DNA from: an uncultured Woeseiaceae bacterium
GTDB taxonomy: Bacteria > Pseudomonadota > Gammaproteobacteria > Steroidobacterales > Woeseiaceae
Length of the DNA stretch: 64,000 nt
Assembly: GCA_947258565.1 (NCBI GenBank)
Contig: CAMYJB010000015.1
Location: 1 to 64,000, forward strand
Direction: 5' to 3'
Shown: one piece after another, positions 44,368 to 52,870 of the stretch
Position numbering within the stretch: position 1 is the first letter of the stretch
How the letters are laid out: every line of letters starts with the position of its first letter
Notes under the pieces: model-generated
The model's database searches: none
Told to the model about the DNA's origin: nothing
The model's input: the letters and a program-made list of their open reading frames with translations, nothing else
Translations under genes and position numbers: made by a program

Positions 44368-46074
44368 ATGGTGGGCGACTTCAGCGCCTTACTGGCCACG
44401 CTCAACAGCTATCTCTGGCACGAATACGTGCTGTACGCGATCGTGGGCACGGGCATCGTGTTCACGCTCTGGAGCGGCTTCTGCCAGTACCGCGCACTAA
44501 CGCACGGTCCCGCCGTCGTCCGCGGCGTCTACGACGACCCGAACGATCCCGGCGCCATCAATCATTTCCAGGCACTGTCGGCTGCGCTGTCGGCGACCGT
44601 CGGCCTCGGCAATATCGGCGGGGTTGCGCTCGCGATAGCGCTCGGCGGTCCCGGCGCCATGTTCTGGATGTGGGTCATCGGCTTCCTCGGCATGGCCATC
44701 AAGCTCACCGAAGTCACCATGTCGATGCTCTATCGCAATACCGACAATCCCGAAAACCCGCATGGCGGGCCGATGTGGGTCGCGGCGAAGGCCCTGGAGC
44801 GGAAAAACCTCGGCGGACTCGGCCGCGCCATCGGCGTCGTGTTCTGCGTGATGCTGCTGGTCTCCACGACGACGGGCGGCAACATGTTCCAGTCCTGGAA
44901 CGTGGGCGAACTCACCGAGGAATACTTTGGTGTGCCCAGCTGGATCAGCGGTGTGGTGCTCGCGCTCGCGGTGGGCTCCGTCATCATCGGCGGCATCAAG
45001 CGCATCGGCAGGGTAACCGGGACGCTGGTCCCGTTCATGTGCGCCCTCTACCTGCTCGCTGGCATCTACGTGCTCAGTGTGCACGTGGCCGAGATCCCGG
45101 CGATGTTGCTGCTCATCGTCAAGTCCGCATTCGTGCCGACGGAATCCGCGGGCGCATTCATTGGCGGCACCGCGGGCGCCGCTTTCGTGTTTGGCATGAA
45201 GCGCGCCATCTTCTCCAACGAGGCGGGCCAGGGTTCGTCACCAATGGCACACGCGGCCGCGAAAACCGATGAGCCTGCCCGCGAAGGCATCGTTGCCGGA
45301 CTCGAACCGTTTATCGATACGATCGTAGTCTGCACTTTTACGGCGTTGATCATTTTGTCGACCGGGGTGTGGAATCGCGCTCCCGACGATGCGCTCGACA
45401 CCCTGCCTACGGTAAACACTACCGACGCGGGCTGGCAGTTCGAGGATTCGCCGGTCGAGGGTAGTGAATGGCGCGATGGCGAACGCGTGGTCCTCGTCGT
45501 CGCCGCTCACGAACGTGACGGCGGATTCAACCAATACAGGCTGGAGGGCACCGTCAGTGACCGCACTGACGGATACGTCGTTCAATGGGATCCGTTCGTC
45601 AGCGACGTCGAGCCGAGCATTGTAGGCGACGGCCTGTATCGCTCCTACGTCGGCGCCGAGCTAACGGCGAAAGCTTTCGACAGCGTGACGCCCGGCCTCG
45701 GGAAATGGCTCATAACGATCGCCGCCTGGATGTTCGCCATCTCCACGATCATCTCCTGGGCCTACTACGGCGAGCAGGGCGTGGTGTTCCTGGCCGGCGA
45801 GAAGCCGGTGCTGGCCTACAGGATCATTTACTGCGTACTGGTTTTCGTCGCGACGCTCGGGTTTGTCGAAAGTGCCGCCGACCTCGACAACTTCACCGGC
45901 GTCGGCACGGGCGTACTGGTATGCGCCAATATCCCGATCTGCTGGTTCTTCGGTTACCAGGCGATGCGCGCCTACAAGGATTACATCGCGCGCCTCAAGT
46001 CCGGCCGCATGGGCCCCGACCACCCGCCGCCCACCATCGACGACCTGCTCTCCGGCCGCGACGTCGAAAAATGA
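44368..46074 (+). CDS. AGCS-family sodium:alanine/glycine symporter with extra loop
   Basis: A 568-residue inner-membrane symporter. AGCS signatures: SAALSATVGLGNIGGVALAIALGGPGAMFWMW, GSVIIGGIKRIGRV, FGMKRAIFSNEAGQGSSPMAHAAA, and TIISWAYYGEQG. Normal members are about 450-500 residues; this one has a ~95-residue soluble insertion (about 336-428, with alternating beta-strand pattern DGERVVLVVAAHERDGGFNQYRLEG) in the loop after STGVW, probably outside the membrane. ATG 44368 follows AAGGGGAA. Related marine bacteria have similar enlarged loops, from memory. Confidence 0.92.
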   Translation: MVGDFSALLATLNSYLWHEYVLYAIVGTGIVFTLWSGFCQYRALTHGPAVVRGVYDDPNDPGAINHFQALSAALSATVGLGNIGGVALAIALGGPGAMFWMWVIGFLGMAIKLTEVTMSMLYRNTDNPENPHGGPMWVAAKALERKNLGGLGRAIGVVFCVMLLVSTTTGGNMFQSWNVGELTEEYFGVPSWISGVVLALAVGSVIIGGIKRIGRVTGTLVPFMCALYLLAGIYVLSVHVAEIPAMLLLIVKSAFVPTESAGAFIGGTAGAAFVFGMKRAIFSNEAGQGSSPMAHAAAKTDEPAREGIVAGLEPFIDTIVVCTFTALIILSTGVWNRAPDDALDTLPTVNTTDAGWQFEDSPVEGSEWRDGERVVLVVAAHERDGGFNQYRLEGTVSDRTDGYVVQWDPFVSDVEPSIVGDGLYRSYVGAELTAKAFDSVTPGLGKWLITIAAWMFAISTIISWAYYGEQGVVFLAGEKPVLAYRIIYCVLVFVATLGFVESAADLDNFTGVGTGVLVCANIPICWFFGYQAMRAYKDYIARLKSGRMGPDHPPPTIDDLLSGRDVEK

Positions 46075-46090
46075 TTTGCCATCAATTGTG

Positions 46091-46177
46091 CGGCCGCAGG
46101 CGTATTCCTCTCCGTCATGGCTCGCTGCGCTGCGCGCAGCTGCGCTTTACTTCCATCGAGGAACACGCCGCGCGGCC
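46091..46177 (-). repeat. Structured intergenic repeat, copy A
   Basis: On the minus strand the core reads TGTTCCTCGATGGAAGTAAAGCGC ... GCGAGCCATGACGGAGAGGAATACGC, the same order of blocks as copies B (46243-46325) and C (50567-50639). Terminal stems pair GGCCGC (46092-46097) with GCGGCC (46172-46177) and GCGT with ACGC further in. The centre has an extra GC-rich segment (CAGCTGCGCGCAG) not present in B and C. Inverted relative to B. Confidence 0.75.
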
Positions 46178-46242
46178 GCATCGCACTGACAGGCTGTAGG
46201 AGCGGCTCCCGAACCGGGCTCCGTCAGACTGCGTCGCGACGA

Positions 46243-46325
46243 GCAGGCGCCCCGGGGTGTTTCTCGACCGAAGTAAAGCGCAGCGAAGCGAGCCATGAGG
46301 GAGAGAAATTCCCCGGGGCGCCTGC
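46243..46325 (+). repeat. Structured intergenic repeat, copy B
   Basis: A perfect 15-bp terminal inverted repeat: GCAGGCGCCCCGGGG (46243-46257) with CCCCGGGGCGCCTGC (46311-46325). Inside are TGTTTCTCGACCGAAGTAAAGC and GAGCCATGAGGGAGAGAAATT. The centre holds GCGAAGC, a very stable mini-hairpin. Together with copy A it forms a facing pair in the 316-base gap behind the AGCS gene. No coding capacity. Confidence 0.82.
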
Positions 46326-46390
46326 ATCCAGCATCCAACGGCGAGTCATGGCGGAGAGCGGCCGGCGAGGCGCGCAGGGGGAGGGTCGAG

Positions 46391-46816
46391 TCAGGGGTGG
46401 TGGCGCCGCTGGATGGCGTCGAGGGCTTTGTCGATGCGCTCCTTCGCCTGCGCCGTCACACCACCACGCTCGTATTCGTCCACGACAAACGTCTCCAGCT
46501 TTGCGACGAGTTCATCCAGGTTGCTTACGGCCAATTCGTGCTCCCGCCGCACGTCCCCGGGTGCATGTTCGTACGCTTTGAACAGGTCGATCCAGAGCTC
46601 GCTTTGCTTGCCGAGGCTGATGAGCTGGTAGAACTGCGATCCGGGCCGGTCCTTGTCACCGCTGACGAGGCTCCAGATGCCCGCGACCAGCGAGGCCGGC
46701 ACCAGCAGCAGGTCGCGAAACCCGTCCACAATGAGTTTTGCCTGCAACACTACGAGATCACGTATCAGGGTCCAGCGATCGGGATAGTCGCCGGGATCGG
46801 GCGGGTTAGGTTCCAT
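46391..46816 (-). CDS. Conserved-looking hypothetical protein with amphipathic helices
   Basis: A 141-residue protein starting MEPNPPDPGDYPDRWTLIRD, followed by LVVLQAKLIVDGFRDLLLVPASLVAGIWSLVSGDKDRPGSQFYQLISLGKQSELWIDLFKAYEH and a helical acidic tail (DELVAKLETFVVDEYERGG, AKERIDKALDAIQ). One segment (residues 33-55) may be membrane-inserted. No family recognised. It is divergent from hemH, sharing a 125-bp gap. Confidence 0.65.
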   Translation of the reverse strand: MEPNPPDPGDYPDRWTLIRDLVVLQAKLIVDGFRDLLLVPASLVAGIWSLVSGDKDRPGSQFYQLISLGKQSELWIDLFKAYEHAPGDVRREHELAVSNLDELVAKLETFVVDEYERGGVTAQAKERIDKALDAIQRRHHP

Positions 46817-46941
46817 GGGTCGGTGCCGTGGTAAATGTATGTCGGGACAGTCGATTATAGCGACTCGCGCTGCCGGCAGCGGTGGCACGCAACGAGCCTT
46901 TGCAGTAGTGTTACGCCGTTCGCTTACCGGCCTCCAGGTTT

Positions 46942-48054
46942 ATGCCGACCTTCCAGTCAACGCCCGCGTATGAACACGGCAGCCCCGAGTCACTCGGCGT
47001 GCTCGTCGTCAATTTGGGAACGCCCGACGACCCGTCGCCCGGCGCCGTGCGTCGCTACCTGCGCGAGTTCCTGTCCGACCCTCGCGTCGTCGAGATCCCG
47101 AGACCCATATGGCTGATGATCCTGTACGGCTTCATCCTGCCGTTCAGGCCGAAGCGATCGGCCGAGGCGTACGCAAAGATCTGGACCGAGGACGGGTCGC
47201 CGCTGTTGCGTATCTCTGAGGACATTACGCGATCTTTGCAGGACAAATTGAAGCAGCGCTTCTCCGGGCCGGTCCGCGCCGAACTCGGCATGTCCTACGG
47301 CAGCCCGTCGATACCGGCAGCGCTCGACAAGCTCTATGCGGAAGGTGTAAGACGCATCGTCGTATTGCCGCTGTATCCACAGTACTCCGGCACGACGACG
47401 GGATCGGTATTCGAAGCGGTAACGGCGGCGCTTTCCAGGCGACGCTGGGTTCCGGAACTGCGCTTCATCAATCACTACCACGATGCGCCCGGTTACATCG
47501 CAGCACTTGCGGCCAGCGTCAGGGATTACTGGGAGCAGTACGGACGCGGTGACCAGCTACTGCTGTCGTTTCACGGCGTCCCGAAACAGACGCTGCTCAA
47601 AGGCGACCCCTATCACTGCCAGTGCCAGAAGACGGCCCGGCTGCTTGCGAACGCCCTGGATCTGTCCGGCGACGACTGCCAGGTCGCGTTCCAGTCGCGC
47701 CTCGGCAAAGCGGAATGGCTGAAACCCTATGCGGACGAAACTATCGCGGAACTGGGCCGTAGCGGGCTCGAGCGGCTGGACGTGCTCTGCCCCGGTTTCG
47801 CCGCGGACTGCCTGGAGACACTCGAGGAAACTGCCATGCAGAATCGCGACATCTTCCGCGAAGCCGGTGGTGGCGACCTGCACTACATACCGGCTCTTAA
47901 CGCACGCGACGACCACGTCGCCTTTCTCGCGCGCCTCGTAGAAAAACACTCCGGAGGCTGGCCGGAGGCGTCGCCGGACTGGAGTGAAAGCGAGGCGGCC
48001 CGGGAGCGCGACAAGTCACGCGAAAGGGCACTGGCAATGGGGGCCGATCGTTGA
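46942..48054 (+). CDS. hemH: Ferrochelatase
   Basis: A 370-residue enzyme inserting Fe2+ into protoporphyrin IX, the last step of heme synthesis. Characteristic segments: LGVLVVNLGTPDDPSPGAVRRYLREFLSDPRVVEIP, PLYPQYSGTTTGSVFEA, LLLSFHGVPKQTLLKGDPYHCQCQKTARLLA (catalytic His), FQSRLGKAEWLKPY, and VLCPGFAADCLETLEE. The ~25-residue C-terminal extension (ASPDWSESEAARERDKSRERA) is charged. ATG 46942 is used. Its stop overlaps the TTG start of the VOC gene. Confidence 0.97.
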   Translation: MPTFQSTPAYEHGSPESLGVLVVNLGTPDDPSPGAVRRYLREFLSDPRVVEIPRPIWLMILYGFILPFRPKRSAEAYAKIWTEDGSPLLRISEDITRSLQDKLKQRFSGPVRAELGMSYGSPSIPAALDKLYAEGVRRIVVLPLYPQYSGTTTGSVFEAVTAALSRRRWVPELRFINHYHDAPGYIAALAASVRDYWEQYGRGDQLLLSFHGVPKQTLLKGDPYHCQCQKTARLLANALDLSGDDCQVAFQSRLGKAEWLKPYADETIAELGRSGLERLDVLCPGFAADCLETLEETAMQNRDIFREAGGGDLHYIPALNARDDHVAFLARLVEKHSGGWPEASPDWSESEAARERDKSRERALAMGADR

Positions 48055-48827
48055 GCGGAATCGGGCGATTCCTTGAAGTCAGCGTCCGGGCAAAGGACGT
48101 CGTGGAATCCCTGCTCTGGTACAAGACACTCGGCTTTTCCGAGCTCGAGACCGCCGACGTCTACCCACACAAATATGCCGTCGTCAGTGACGGCGTGCTC
48201 TGCATCGGAATTCACGACCGCGAGTTCGACTCGCCCGCGATAACCTTCGTACAGCCGGATCTCGCACGGCATGCACGCTCCATGGCTGATCACGGTTTCG
48301 AGTTCAGCTTCATGCACCTCGGCGAGGAACGTTTCAACGAGATCGGCGTAAACGATCGCGACAATCACCTCATCACGATTCTCGAGGCACGCACCTTCCA
48401 CGGCAATGACGAAGACGACAACGATTCGGCCTGCGGTACATGGTTCGAACTGACGTTGCCGGTTCGGGACGCCATGCGCTCGGCTCACTTCTGGGGCCCG
48501 GTCGCCGGTTCTATCCTGAACATGCGCGAGGAGCCGACGGTGCACATGCGTTTCGACGCGGGCGGAATCGCCCTCGGCCTGTCCGAAAGCATCGCGCTCG
48601 AGCGCCCGTCACTTTGCTTCAAGTGCCAGGACAAATCGGCGCTCAAACACCTCATCGAAGCGCGCGGCCTGGCGGCGAAAGAGTTCCCCGGATTCGAAGG
48701 CGCTTTCATGGTGCTCACCGCCCCGGAAGGCACCCAGTTGTTCCTCTTCACCGAGGACTTTCTCGGCGAAGCCATCGAGGTCGACGAGGATGTCGACCCG
48801 AGCGAAATCGAGGACCGGTTCGGCTAA
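48051..48827 (+). CDS. VOC-superfamily protein with two glyoxalase-like domains
   Basis: A 258-residue protein with two VOC modules: ISRFLEVSVRAKDVVESLLWYKTLGFSE-like N-terminal segment (here GIGRFLEVSVRAKDV) and GTWFELTLPVRDAMRSAHFWGPVAGS starting the second. Metal-ligand candidates are spread over both modules (MADHGFEFSF, GTQLFLFTEDF). Length of ~260 fits a dimeric-fold-in-one-chain enzyme. Substrate unknown. TTG 48051 overlaps the hemH stop by three bases and is the only start in a sensible place. It converges with the fructosamine-kinase-like gene, stops overlapping. Confidence 0.72.
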   Translation: MSGIGRFLEVSVRAKDVVESLLWYKTLGFSELETADVYPHKYAVVSDGVLCIGIHDREFDSPAITFVQPDLARHARSMADHGFEFSFMHLGEERFNEIGVNDRDNHLITILEARTFHGNDEDDNDSACGTWFELTLPVRDAMRSAHFWGPVAGSILNMREEPTVHMRFDAGGIALGLSESIALERPSLCFKCQDKSALKHLIEARGLAAKEFPGFEGAFMVLTAPEGTQLFLFTEDFLGEAIEVDEDVDPSEIEDRFG

Positions 48828-49594
48828 GTCGCCGGGCGCTGCGCCAGGGCCTGGAGCAGTTTCAGCGCCTGGCCGAGGTACCCCGAGCCGAACAGGTTGA
48901 GGTGATTCAGCACGTGGTAGAGCTGGTAGAGTTGCAGCCGCCGCTCGTGACCCCCCGCCATCGGCCAGCGCTCTTCGTAGGCGCGGTAGAACGCGCGCCC
49001 GAAACCGCCGAACAACATCGTCATCGCGATGTCGGATTCGCGGTCGCCGTAATAGACCGCAGGATCGAATATCACGGGTACCCCGTCGGCTACGCCCCAG
49101 TTGCCGCTCCAGAGATCGCCGTGGCATAGCGATGGTTGCGGCCGGTAATCCCCGAACAAGTCCTCGAGGTGGTCTGCCAGCGTGAGGCCGAGTGTCTGCA
49201 GTTCCCCCGAATAACCGTTGCGCGCGGCAAGCTCGAGCTGGAAGCGCAGCCGATTTTCACGGAAGAACTCTACCCAGCCCTTCGTCCAGGGGTTGTGCTG
49301 CGGAGTCGGGCCTATCGTATTGTCGCGATGCCAGCCGTGCCGTTTCGCGCTGTGGCGGTGCAGCGTAGCGAGCTGCTGGCCGAACAGGGTTTCCGCTGCG
49401 CGTGTTGCCGGCTCGAAGTGCAGTCTCTCCAGCGCGATAAATGCCTTGCCGTCCTCGACTCCGCAGTCGATCACGGCCGGGACGCGGATCGCGCTCGCGA
49501 GCGCCAGCTCGCGCAGGCCTTCGACTTCTGCCTCGAACATGTCGAGCGCACTCGCGGGTCCGGTCTTGATAAAAGCGTCGCCGCGACCGGGCAT
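48824..49594 (-). CDS. Fructosamine kinase-like protein, N-terminally short
   Basis: A 256-residue member of the FN3K/YniA family, which phosphorylates glycated amines for repair. Clear motifs: MFEAEVEGLRELA, HGWHRDNTIGPTPQHNPW, FFRENRLRFQLELAA, SLCHGDLWSGNWG (catalytic Asp), FDPAVYYGDRESDIAM and LYQLYHVLNHLNLFG. Compared with E. coli YniA (286 residues, from memory) about 35 N-terminal residues with the Gly-rich loop are missing. No start exists further upstream: the frame closes at a TGA inside the neighbouring xni gene, so this is a genuine truncation or the start codon is unusual. ATG 49594 lies two bases from the xni stop. Confidence 0.78.
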   Translation of the reverse strand: MPGRGDAFIKTGPASALDMFEAEVEGLRELALASAIRVPAVIDCGVEDGKAFIALERLHFEPATRAAETLFGQQLATLHRHSAKRHGWHRDNTIGPTPQHNPWTKGWVEFFRENRLRFQLELAARNGYSGELQTLGLTLADHLEDLFGDYRPQPSLCHGDLWSGNWGVADGVPVIFDPAVYYGDRESDIAMTMLFGGFGRAFYRAYEERWPMAGGHERRLQLYQLYHVLNHLNLFGSGYLGQALKLLQALAQRPAT

Positions 49595-49596
49595 CG

Positions 49597-50487
49597 TCAG
49601 AATCGGCTGAGGTCTGAGACCCGTTCTGCCTGCCGTCGCAACGCTGTGCCGATGTTCGCTTCGTCAAAAAGCGCATTGATCGCGCCGAGGTCGGGCATCG
49701 AGCGACGCAGATTCGTCTCGGGATCCTCGATCGGTGCGTCACAGGCGATGCCCGTGAGCTGCCGCGCCAGCATCGCCGCATCCCGGTGCGCCTCCAGCCT
49801 GGCACCAAGCGTCTTCGCGCCGCGTACGGGCACCTCGTGGACACGGTCGAGGTGATCGAATATCTCGTCAAGCGTGCCGAAATGCCCGAGAAGCGCCGTC
49901 GCTGTCTTCTTCCCCACACCCGGCACGCCCGGTATGTTGTCGACGCTGTCGCCGGCCAGCGCGAGAAAATCCGCGATCTGCTCCGGCCACACGCCGAAGA
50001 CTTCCGGGATGTGGTCGTAGCCGAGCTTGCCTTTGCCCGCGAAGTCCCAGAACACGTCTTCCTTGGTCAGCAGCTGCGTGAGGTCCTTGTCGCGGCTCAC
50101 GATCGTCGACGGACGGCCTGCGCGGCGCCCGTGTTCGACGAGCGTGCCAATGAGATCGTCGGCTTCGTACAGGGGGTCGGCGCAGCTCATGAGCCCCAGG
50201 GCGCTGACGAAGCGCCGGCATTGCGAAAACTGGCGTTTGAGTTCCTCGGGCGCCGGCTCGCGATTCGCCTTGTATTCGGGGTAGATGCGGGTACGGAAAG
50301 ACGTAGTCAGGCTCTCATCGAATGCGACGGCGACGTGTTCCGGGTTGACCCGCTCGACGAAATCACCGAGAAACCTCGCGAAACCGTACAAAGCGTTGAT
50401 GGGGTTGCCATCGGCGTCGACCATGTCGTCCGGCATTGAATAGTAGGCGCGGAAGACATAGACGCTGGCATCGATCAGATACTGCAT
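49597..50487 (-). CDS. xni: ExoIX-like flap endonuclease
   Basis: A 296-residue 5'-3' exonuclease-family protein. Helical-arch and active-site motifs: LIDASVYVFRAYYSMP, AVAFDESLTTSFRTRIYPEYKANR, EADDLIGTLVEHG, TIVSRDKDLTQLL and GDSVDNIPGVPGVGKKTATALL (helix-hairpin-helix). It resembles Xni/ExoIX and the N-terminal domain of PolA. It acts on branched DNA in replication or repair. ATG 50487 is chosen over a frame to 50523. No polymerase domain is fused. Confidence 0.93.
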   Translation of the reverse strand: MQYLIDASVYVFRAYYSMPDDMVDADGNPINALYGFARFLGDFVERVNPEHVAVAFDESLTTSFRTRIYPEYKANREPAPEELKRQFSQCRRFVSALGLMSCADPLYEADDLIGTLVEHGRRAGRPSTIVSRDKDLTQLLTKEDVFWDFAGKGKLGYDHIPEVFGVWPEQIADFLALAGDSVDNIPGVPGVGKKTATALLGHFGTLDEIFDHLDRVHEVPVRGAKTLGARLEAHRDAAMLARQLTGIACDAPIEDPETNLRRSMPDLGAINALFDEANIGTALRRQAERVSDLSRF

Positions 50488-50566
50488 GCACCGAGTATAG
50501 CCGAGCCTGCGACGAGCAGGCACAGTGGCGATTGCGTTGCACCACAGGTCTCGCCGTTGGCCGGAG

Positions 50567-50639
50567 GGCAGCCGGGTGTTTCTCGAGGGAAGTAAAGCGG
50601 ACCGAAGGGAGCCATGACCGAGAGAAATTCCCGGCTGCC
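50567..50639 (+). repeat. Structured intergenic repeat, copy C
   Basis: Third copy, 4.3 kb from the A/B pair, in the gap between xni and the HNH gene. Terminal stem GGCAGCCGGG (50567-50576) pairs perfectly with CCCGGCTGCC (50630-50639). The internal blocks TGTTTCTCGA..GAAGTAAAGCG and GAGCCATGAC.GAGAGAAATT match B; the central hairpin is CCGAAGG instead of GCGAAGC, a compensated pair change. 14 bases before the HNH stop codon. Confidence 0.8.
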
Positions 50640-50652
50640 TGTACCAGGCTAA

Positions 50653-51306
50653 TTAATCGTGAAAGTGCGTGTCGATGACGTCCTCGCCCGAGAACAGGTG
50701 ATCGGTCAGCCGGGCATGCAGCGGGCTCGATCGCGGTATGTGCGCGAGCAGGTATTGCATCTGGTCAGCCAGCACTCGCCGGCCTTTCAGGTAAATGTAC
50801 TCGGCGTAAGTCGGCGTGAACGGCACGGCGATAAGCTGCATCGCGGCTTGTTCCGGTGTACGGCCGCCTTTGTAGTTGTTGCAGCGGCGGCAGGCCGTCG
50901 CGACGTTGTTCCAGTTGTCGCTGCCCCCGCGCGAAAGCGGCGTAATGTGGTCCCGGGTCAGGTCCCGCGTGGGGAACCGCATGGCGCAGTAAAGGCACAG
51001 GTTACCGTCGCGCTTGAACAACGTCCGGTTATTCAACGGTGGAATGTACTTGTCGCGGTTGCGTGAAAGGCTCTGGCTGGTGCCGTGCGTGGCGATGATG
51101 GAGTTGACGTCGACCTTGCTGCGGCGGCCGTCCAGCGAACTGTAGCCGCCGAACACCGTGTAGAGGAGCGTGCCACAGTCGTACGCTACCTGCTCCGCGT
51201 GGTAGAGACGAACCGCTTCGCGGTAGTCAATCCATTCGAGCGGCATTCCGGCAACGTCGGTTCTCAGAACCTGTTGCGAGATATCGGATGCAACTCCAGC
51301 CAGCAT
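50653..51306 (-). CDS. HNH endonuclease domain protein
   Basis: A 217-residue protein (start MLAGVASD; two more codons are possible). The HNH region is LFKRDGNLCLYCAMRFPTRDLTRDHITPLSRGGSDNWNNVATACRRCNNYKG with zinc cysteines CLYC and CRRC and the DHITPLSRGG catalytic His. The C-terminal ~60 residues (PYTP-like VPFTPTYAEYIYLKGRRVLADQMQYLLAH) resemble stand-alone HNH proteins common in proteobacteria, often not part of a mobile element. Role probably DNA repair or host-DNA maintenance, unproven. It follows a 33-bp GC-rich gap after pntAB's terminator. Confidence 0.88.
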   Translation of the reverse strand: MLAGVASDISQQVLRTDVAGMPLEWIDYREAVRLYHAEQVAYDCGTLLYTVFGGYSSLDGRRSKVDVNSIIATHGTSQSLSRNRDKYIPPLNNRTLFKRDGNLCLYCAMRFPTRDLTRDHITPLSRGGSDNWNNVATACRRCNNYKGGRTPEQAAMQLIAVPFTPTYAEYIYLKGRRVLADQMQYLLAHIPRSSPLHARLTDHLFSGEDVIDTHFHD

Positions 51307-51385
51307 AGGCACACCTTTCGAGCCCAGGTTGCGCGGCCTGCGGCAATTCCGCGGGCCGCTTAACGCTAGTTTGCCGATCGCGCCT

Positions 51386-51417
51386 CAAAAATCAACAGAC
51401 AACGTCTAATTGTTGAT
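51386..51417 (-). terminator. Candidate terminator after pntB
   Basis: On the minus strand ATCAACA (51417-51411) pairs with TGTTGAT (51397-51391) across 13 bases, followed directly by TTTTTG. The stem is short and AT-rich. It lies 40 bases past the pntB stop codon. Confidence 0.45.
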
Positions 51418-51456
51418 GATTATTCGAGACCAGTGTGACTGCTTTATGACAGTTGC

Positions 51457-52863
51457 TCAGAGCGCCTTGAAGACATTGTCTAGGCTGTCCTTGGCATCGC
51501 CGAACAACATGCGCGTATTCTCCTTGAAGAACAGCGGGTTCTGCACGCCGGCATAGCCGGTCGCCATGCTGCGCTTCAGCACGATGGTCGTTTTGCCTTT
51601 CCAGACTTCGAGTACGGGCATACCGGCGATGGGGCTGTCCGGTTCTTCCTGCGCGGACGGATTCACGATGTCGTTTGCGCCGATGATTATCGAGACGTCG
51701 ACATCGGGAAAATCGTCGTTGATCTCATCCATTTCGAAAACGATGTCATACGGCACCTTTGCTTCAGCGAGCAGGACGTTCATGTGCCCCGGCATGCGCC
51801 CTGCAACCGGGTGGATACCGAAGCGCACGTTGACGCCTTTGTCCCGCAACACGGTCGTTATCTCGTGCACCACGTGCTGCGCCTGCGCGACGGCCATGCC
51901 GTAACCCGGCACGATCATTACTTCCTTGGCGTTGCCGAGCAGGGCTGCGGCTTCCTGAGCGTCGATCGGAATTACTTCGCCCTCCTGGCCACCACTCTTG
52001 GCCGCGGCGCCACCGCCGGTGCCGAAGCCGCCGGCTATGACGTTGAGGAACTTGCGGTTCATCGCGCGGCACATGATGTAGCTGAGGATCGCGCCACTCG
52101 AACCGACGAGCGCACCGGTCACGATGAGAAGGTCGTTGCCGAGCATGAAGCCGGTCGCCGACGCCGCCCAGCCCGAGTAGCTGTTGAGCATGGACACGAC
52201 AACGGGCATGTCGGCGCCGCCGATCGCCATTACCATGTGGATGCCAAACAGCAACGCGATGATCGTCATGATGACGAGCGGAGCAATACCGCCCCCGGCC
52301 ACCGACTGCTGGACGAACTGGTAACCGAACCAGATCGCGCCGAGCAGAAGCAGCAGGTTCAGCCAGTGCCGCGCGGGCAGGAGCAGCGGGTTACCGCTCA
52401 TGCGCCCGGACAATTTGCCGAACGCGATCACGGAACCCGAGAAGGTCACCGCACCGATCAGGATACCGAGGTAGGTTTCGACGTCGTGAATGGTCAGTTC
52501 GACACCAACGTAGTGAGACAGCCGTTCCGGATCCATGAAGTTGGCGAAGCCGACTGCAACCGCAGCCAGACCGACGAGGCTATGCAGGATGGCAACCAGT
52601 TCCGGCATTTGCGTCATCTGGACCCGCCTTGCGGCGATGATGCCTACGCTGCCACCGATCAGGAGCGCCACGATCAGCAGTTCAAGATTCTGCGTGACAT
52701 CGCCCACCAGGGTCGCGACGAGTGCAATGGCCATGCCGACGATGCCATACCAGTTGCCGCGCCGGGCGGTCTCCTGGTTGGACAGGCCACCGAGCGCGAG
52801 AATGAACAGAATGGTCGCGATGATGTACGAGACCTGGATGATTCCTTGGTTTACCTCAAACAT
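51457..52863 (-). CDS. pntB: NAD(P) transhydrogenase subunit beta
   Basis: A 468-residue subunit: about nine transmembrane helices (from [20 protein letters not shown] to [23 protein letters not shown]) and a C-terminal NADP(H)-binding domain III with [54 protein letters not shown] and [13 protein letters not shown]. With PntA it couples NADH-to-NADP+ hydride transfer to proton translocation. ATG 52863 follows GAGG; the 52920 frame runs into pntA. It lies 7 bases from the pntA stop. Confidence 0.97.
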   Translation of the reverse strand: MFEVNQGIIQVSYIIATILFILALGGLSNQETARRGNWYGIVGMAIALVATLVGDVTQNLELLIVALLIGGSVGIIAARRVQMTQMPELVAILHSLVGLAAVAVGFANFMDPERLSHYVGVELTIHDVETYLGILIGAVTFSGSVIAFGKLSGRMSGNPLLLPARHWLNLLLLLGAIWFGYQFVQQSVAGGGIAPLVIMTIIALLFGIHMVMAIGGADMPVVVSMLNSYSGWAASATGFMLGNDLLIVTGALVGSSGAILSYIMCRAMNRKFLNVIAGGFGTGGGAAAKSGGQEGEVIPIDAQEAAALLGNAKEVMIVPGYGMAVAQAQHVVHEITTVLRDKGVNVRFGIHPVAGRMPGHMNVLLAEAKVPYDIVFEMDEINDDFPDVDVSIIIGANDIVNPSAQEEPDSPIAGMPVLEVWKGKTTIVLKRSMATGYAGVQNPLFFKENTRMLFGDAKDSLDNVFKAL

Positions 52864-52870
52864 CACGACC

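Noticed and set aside
46075..46390. Insertion sequence in the gap after the AGCS gene
   Set aside because: Terminal inverted repeats exist but no transposase frame or target-site duplication; described as a structured repeat instead.
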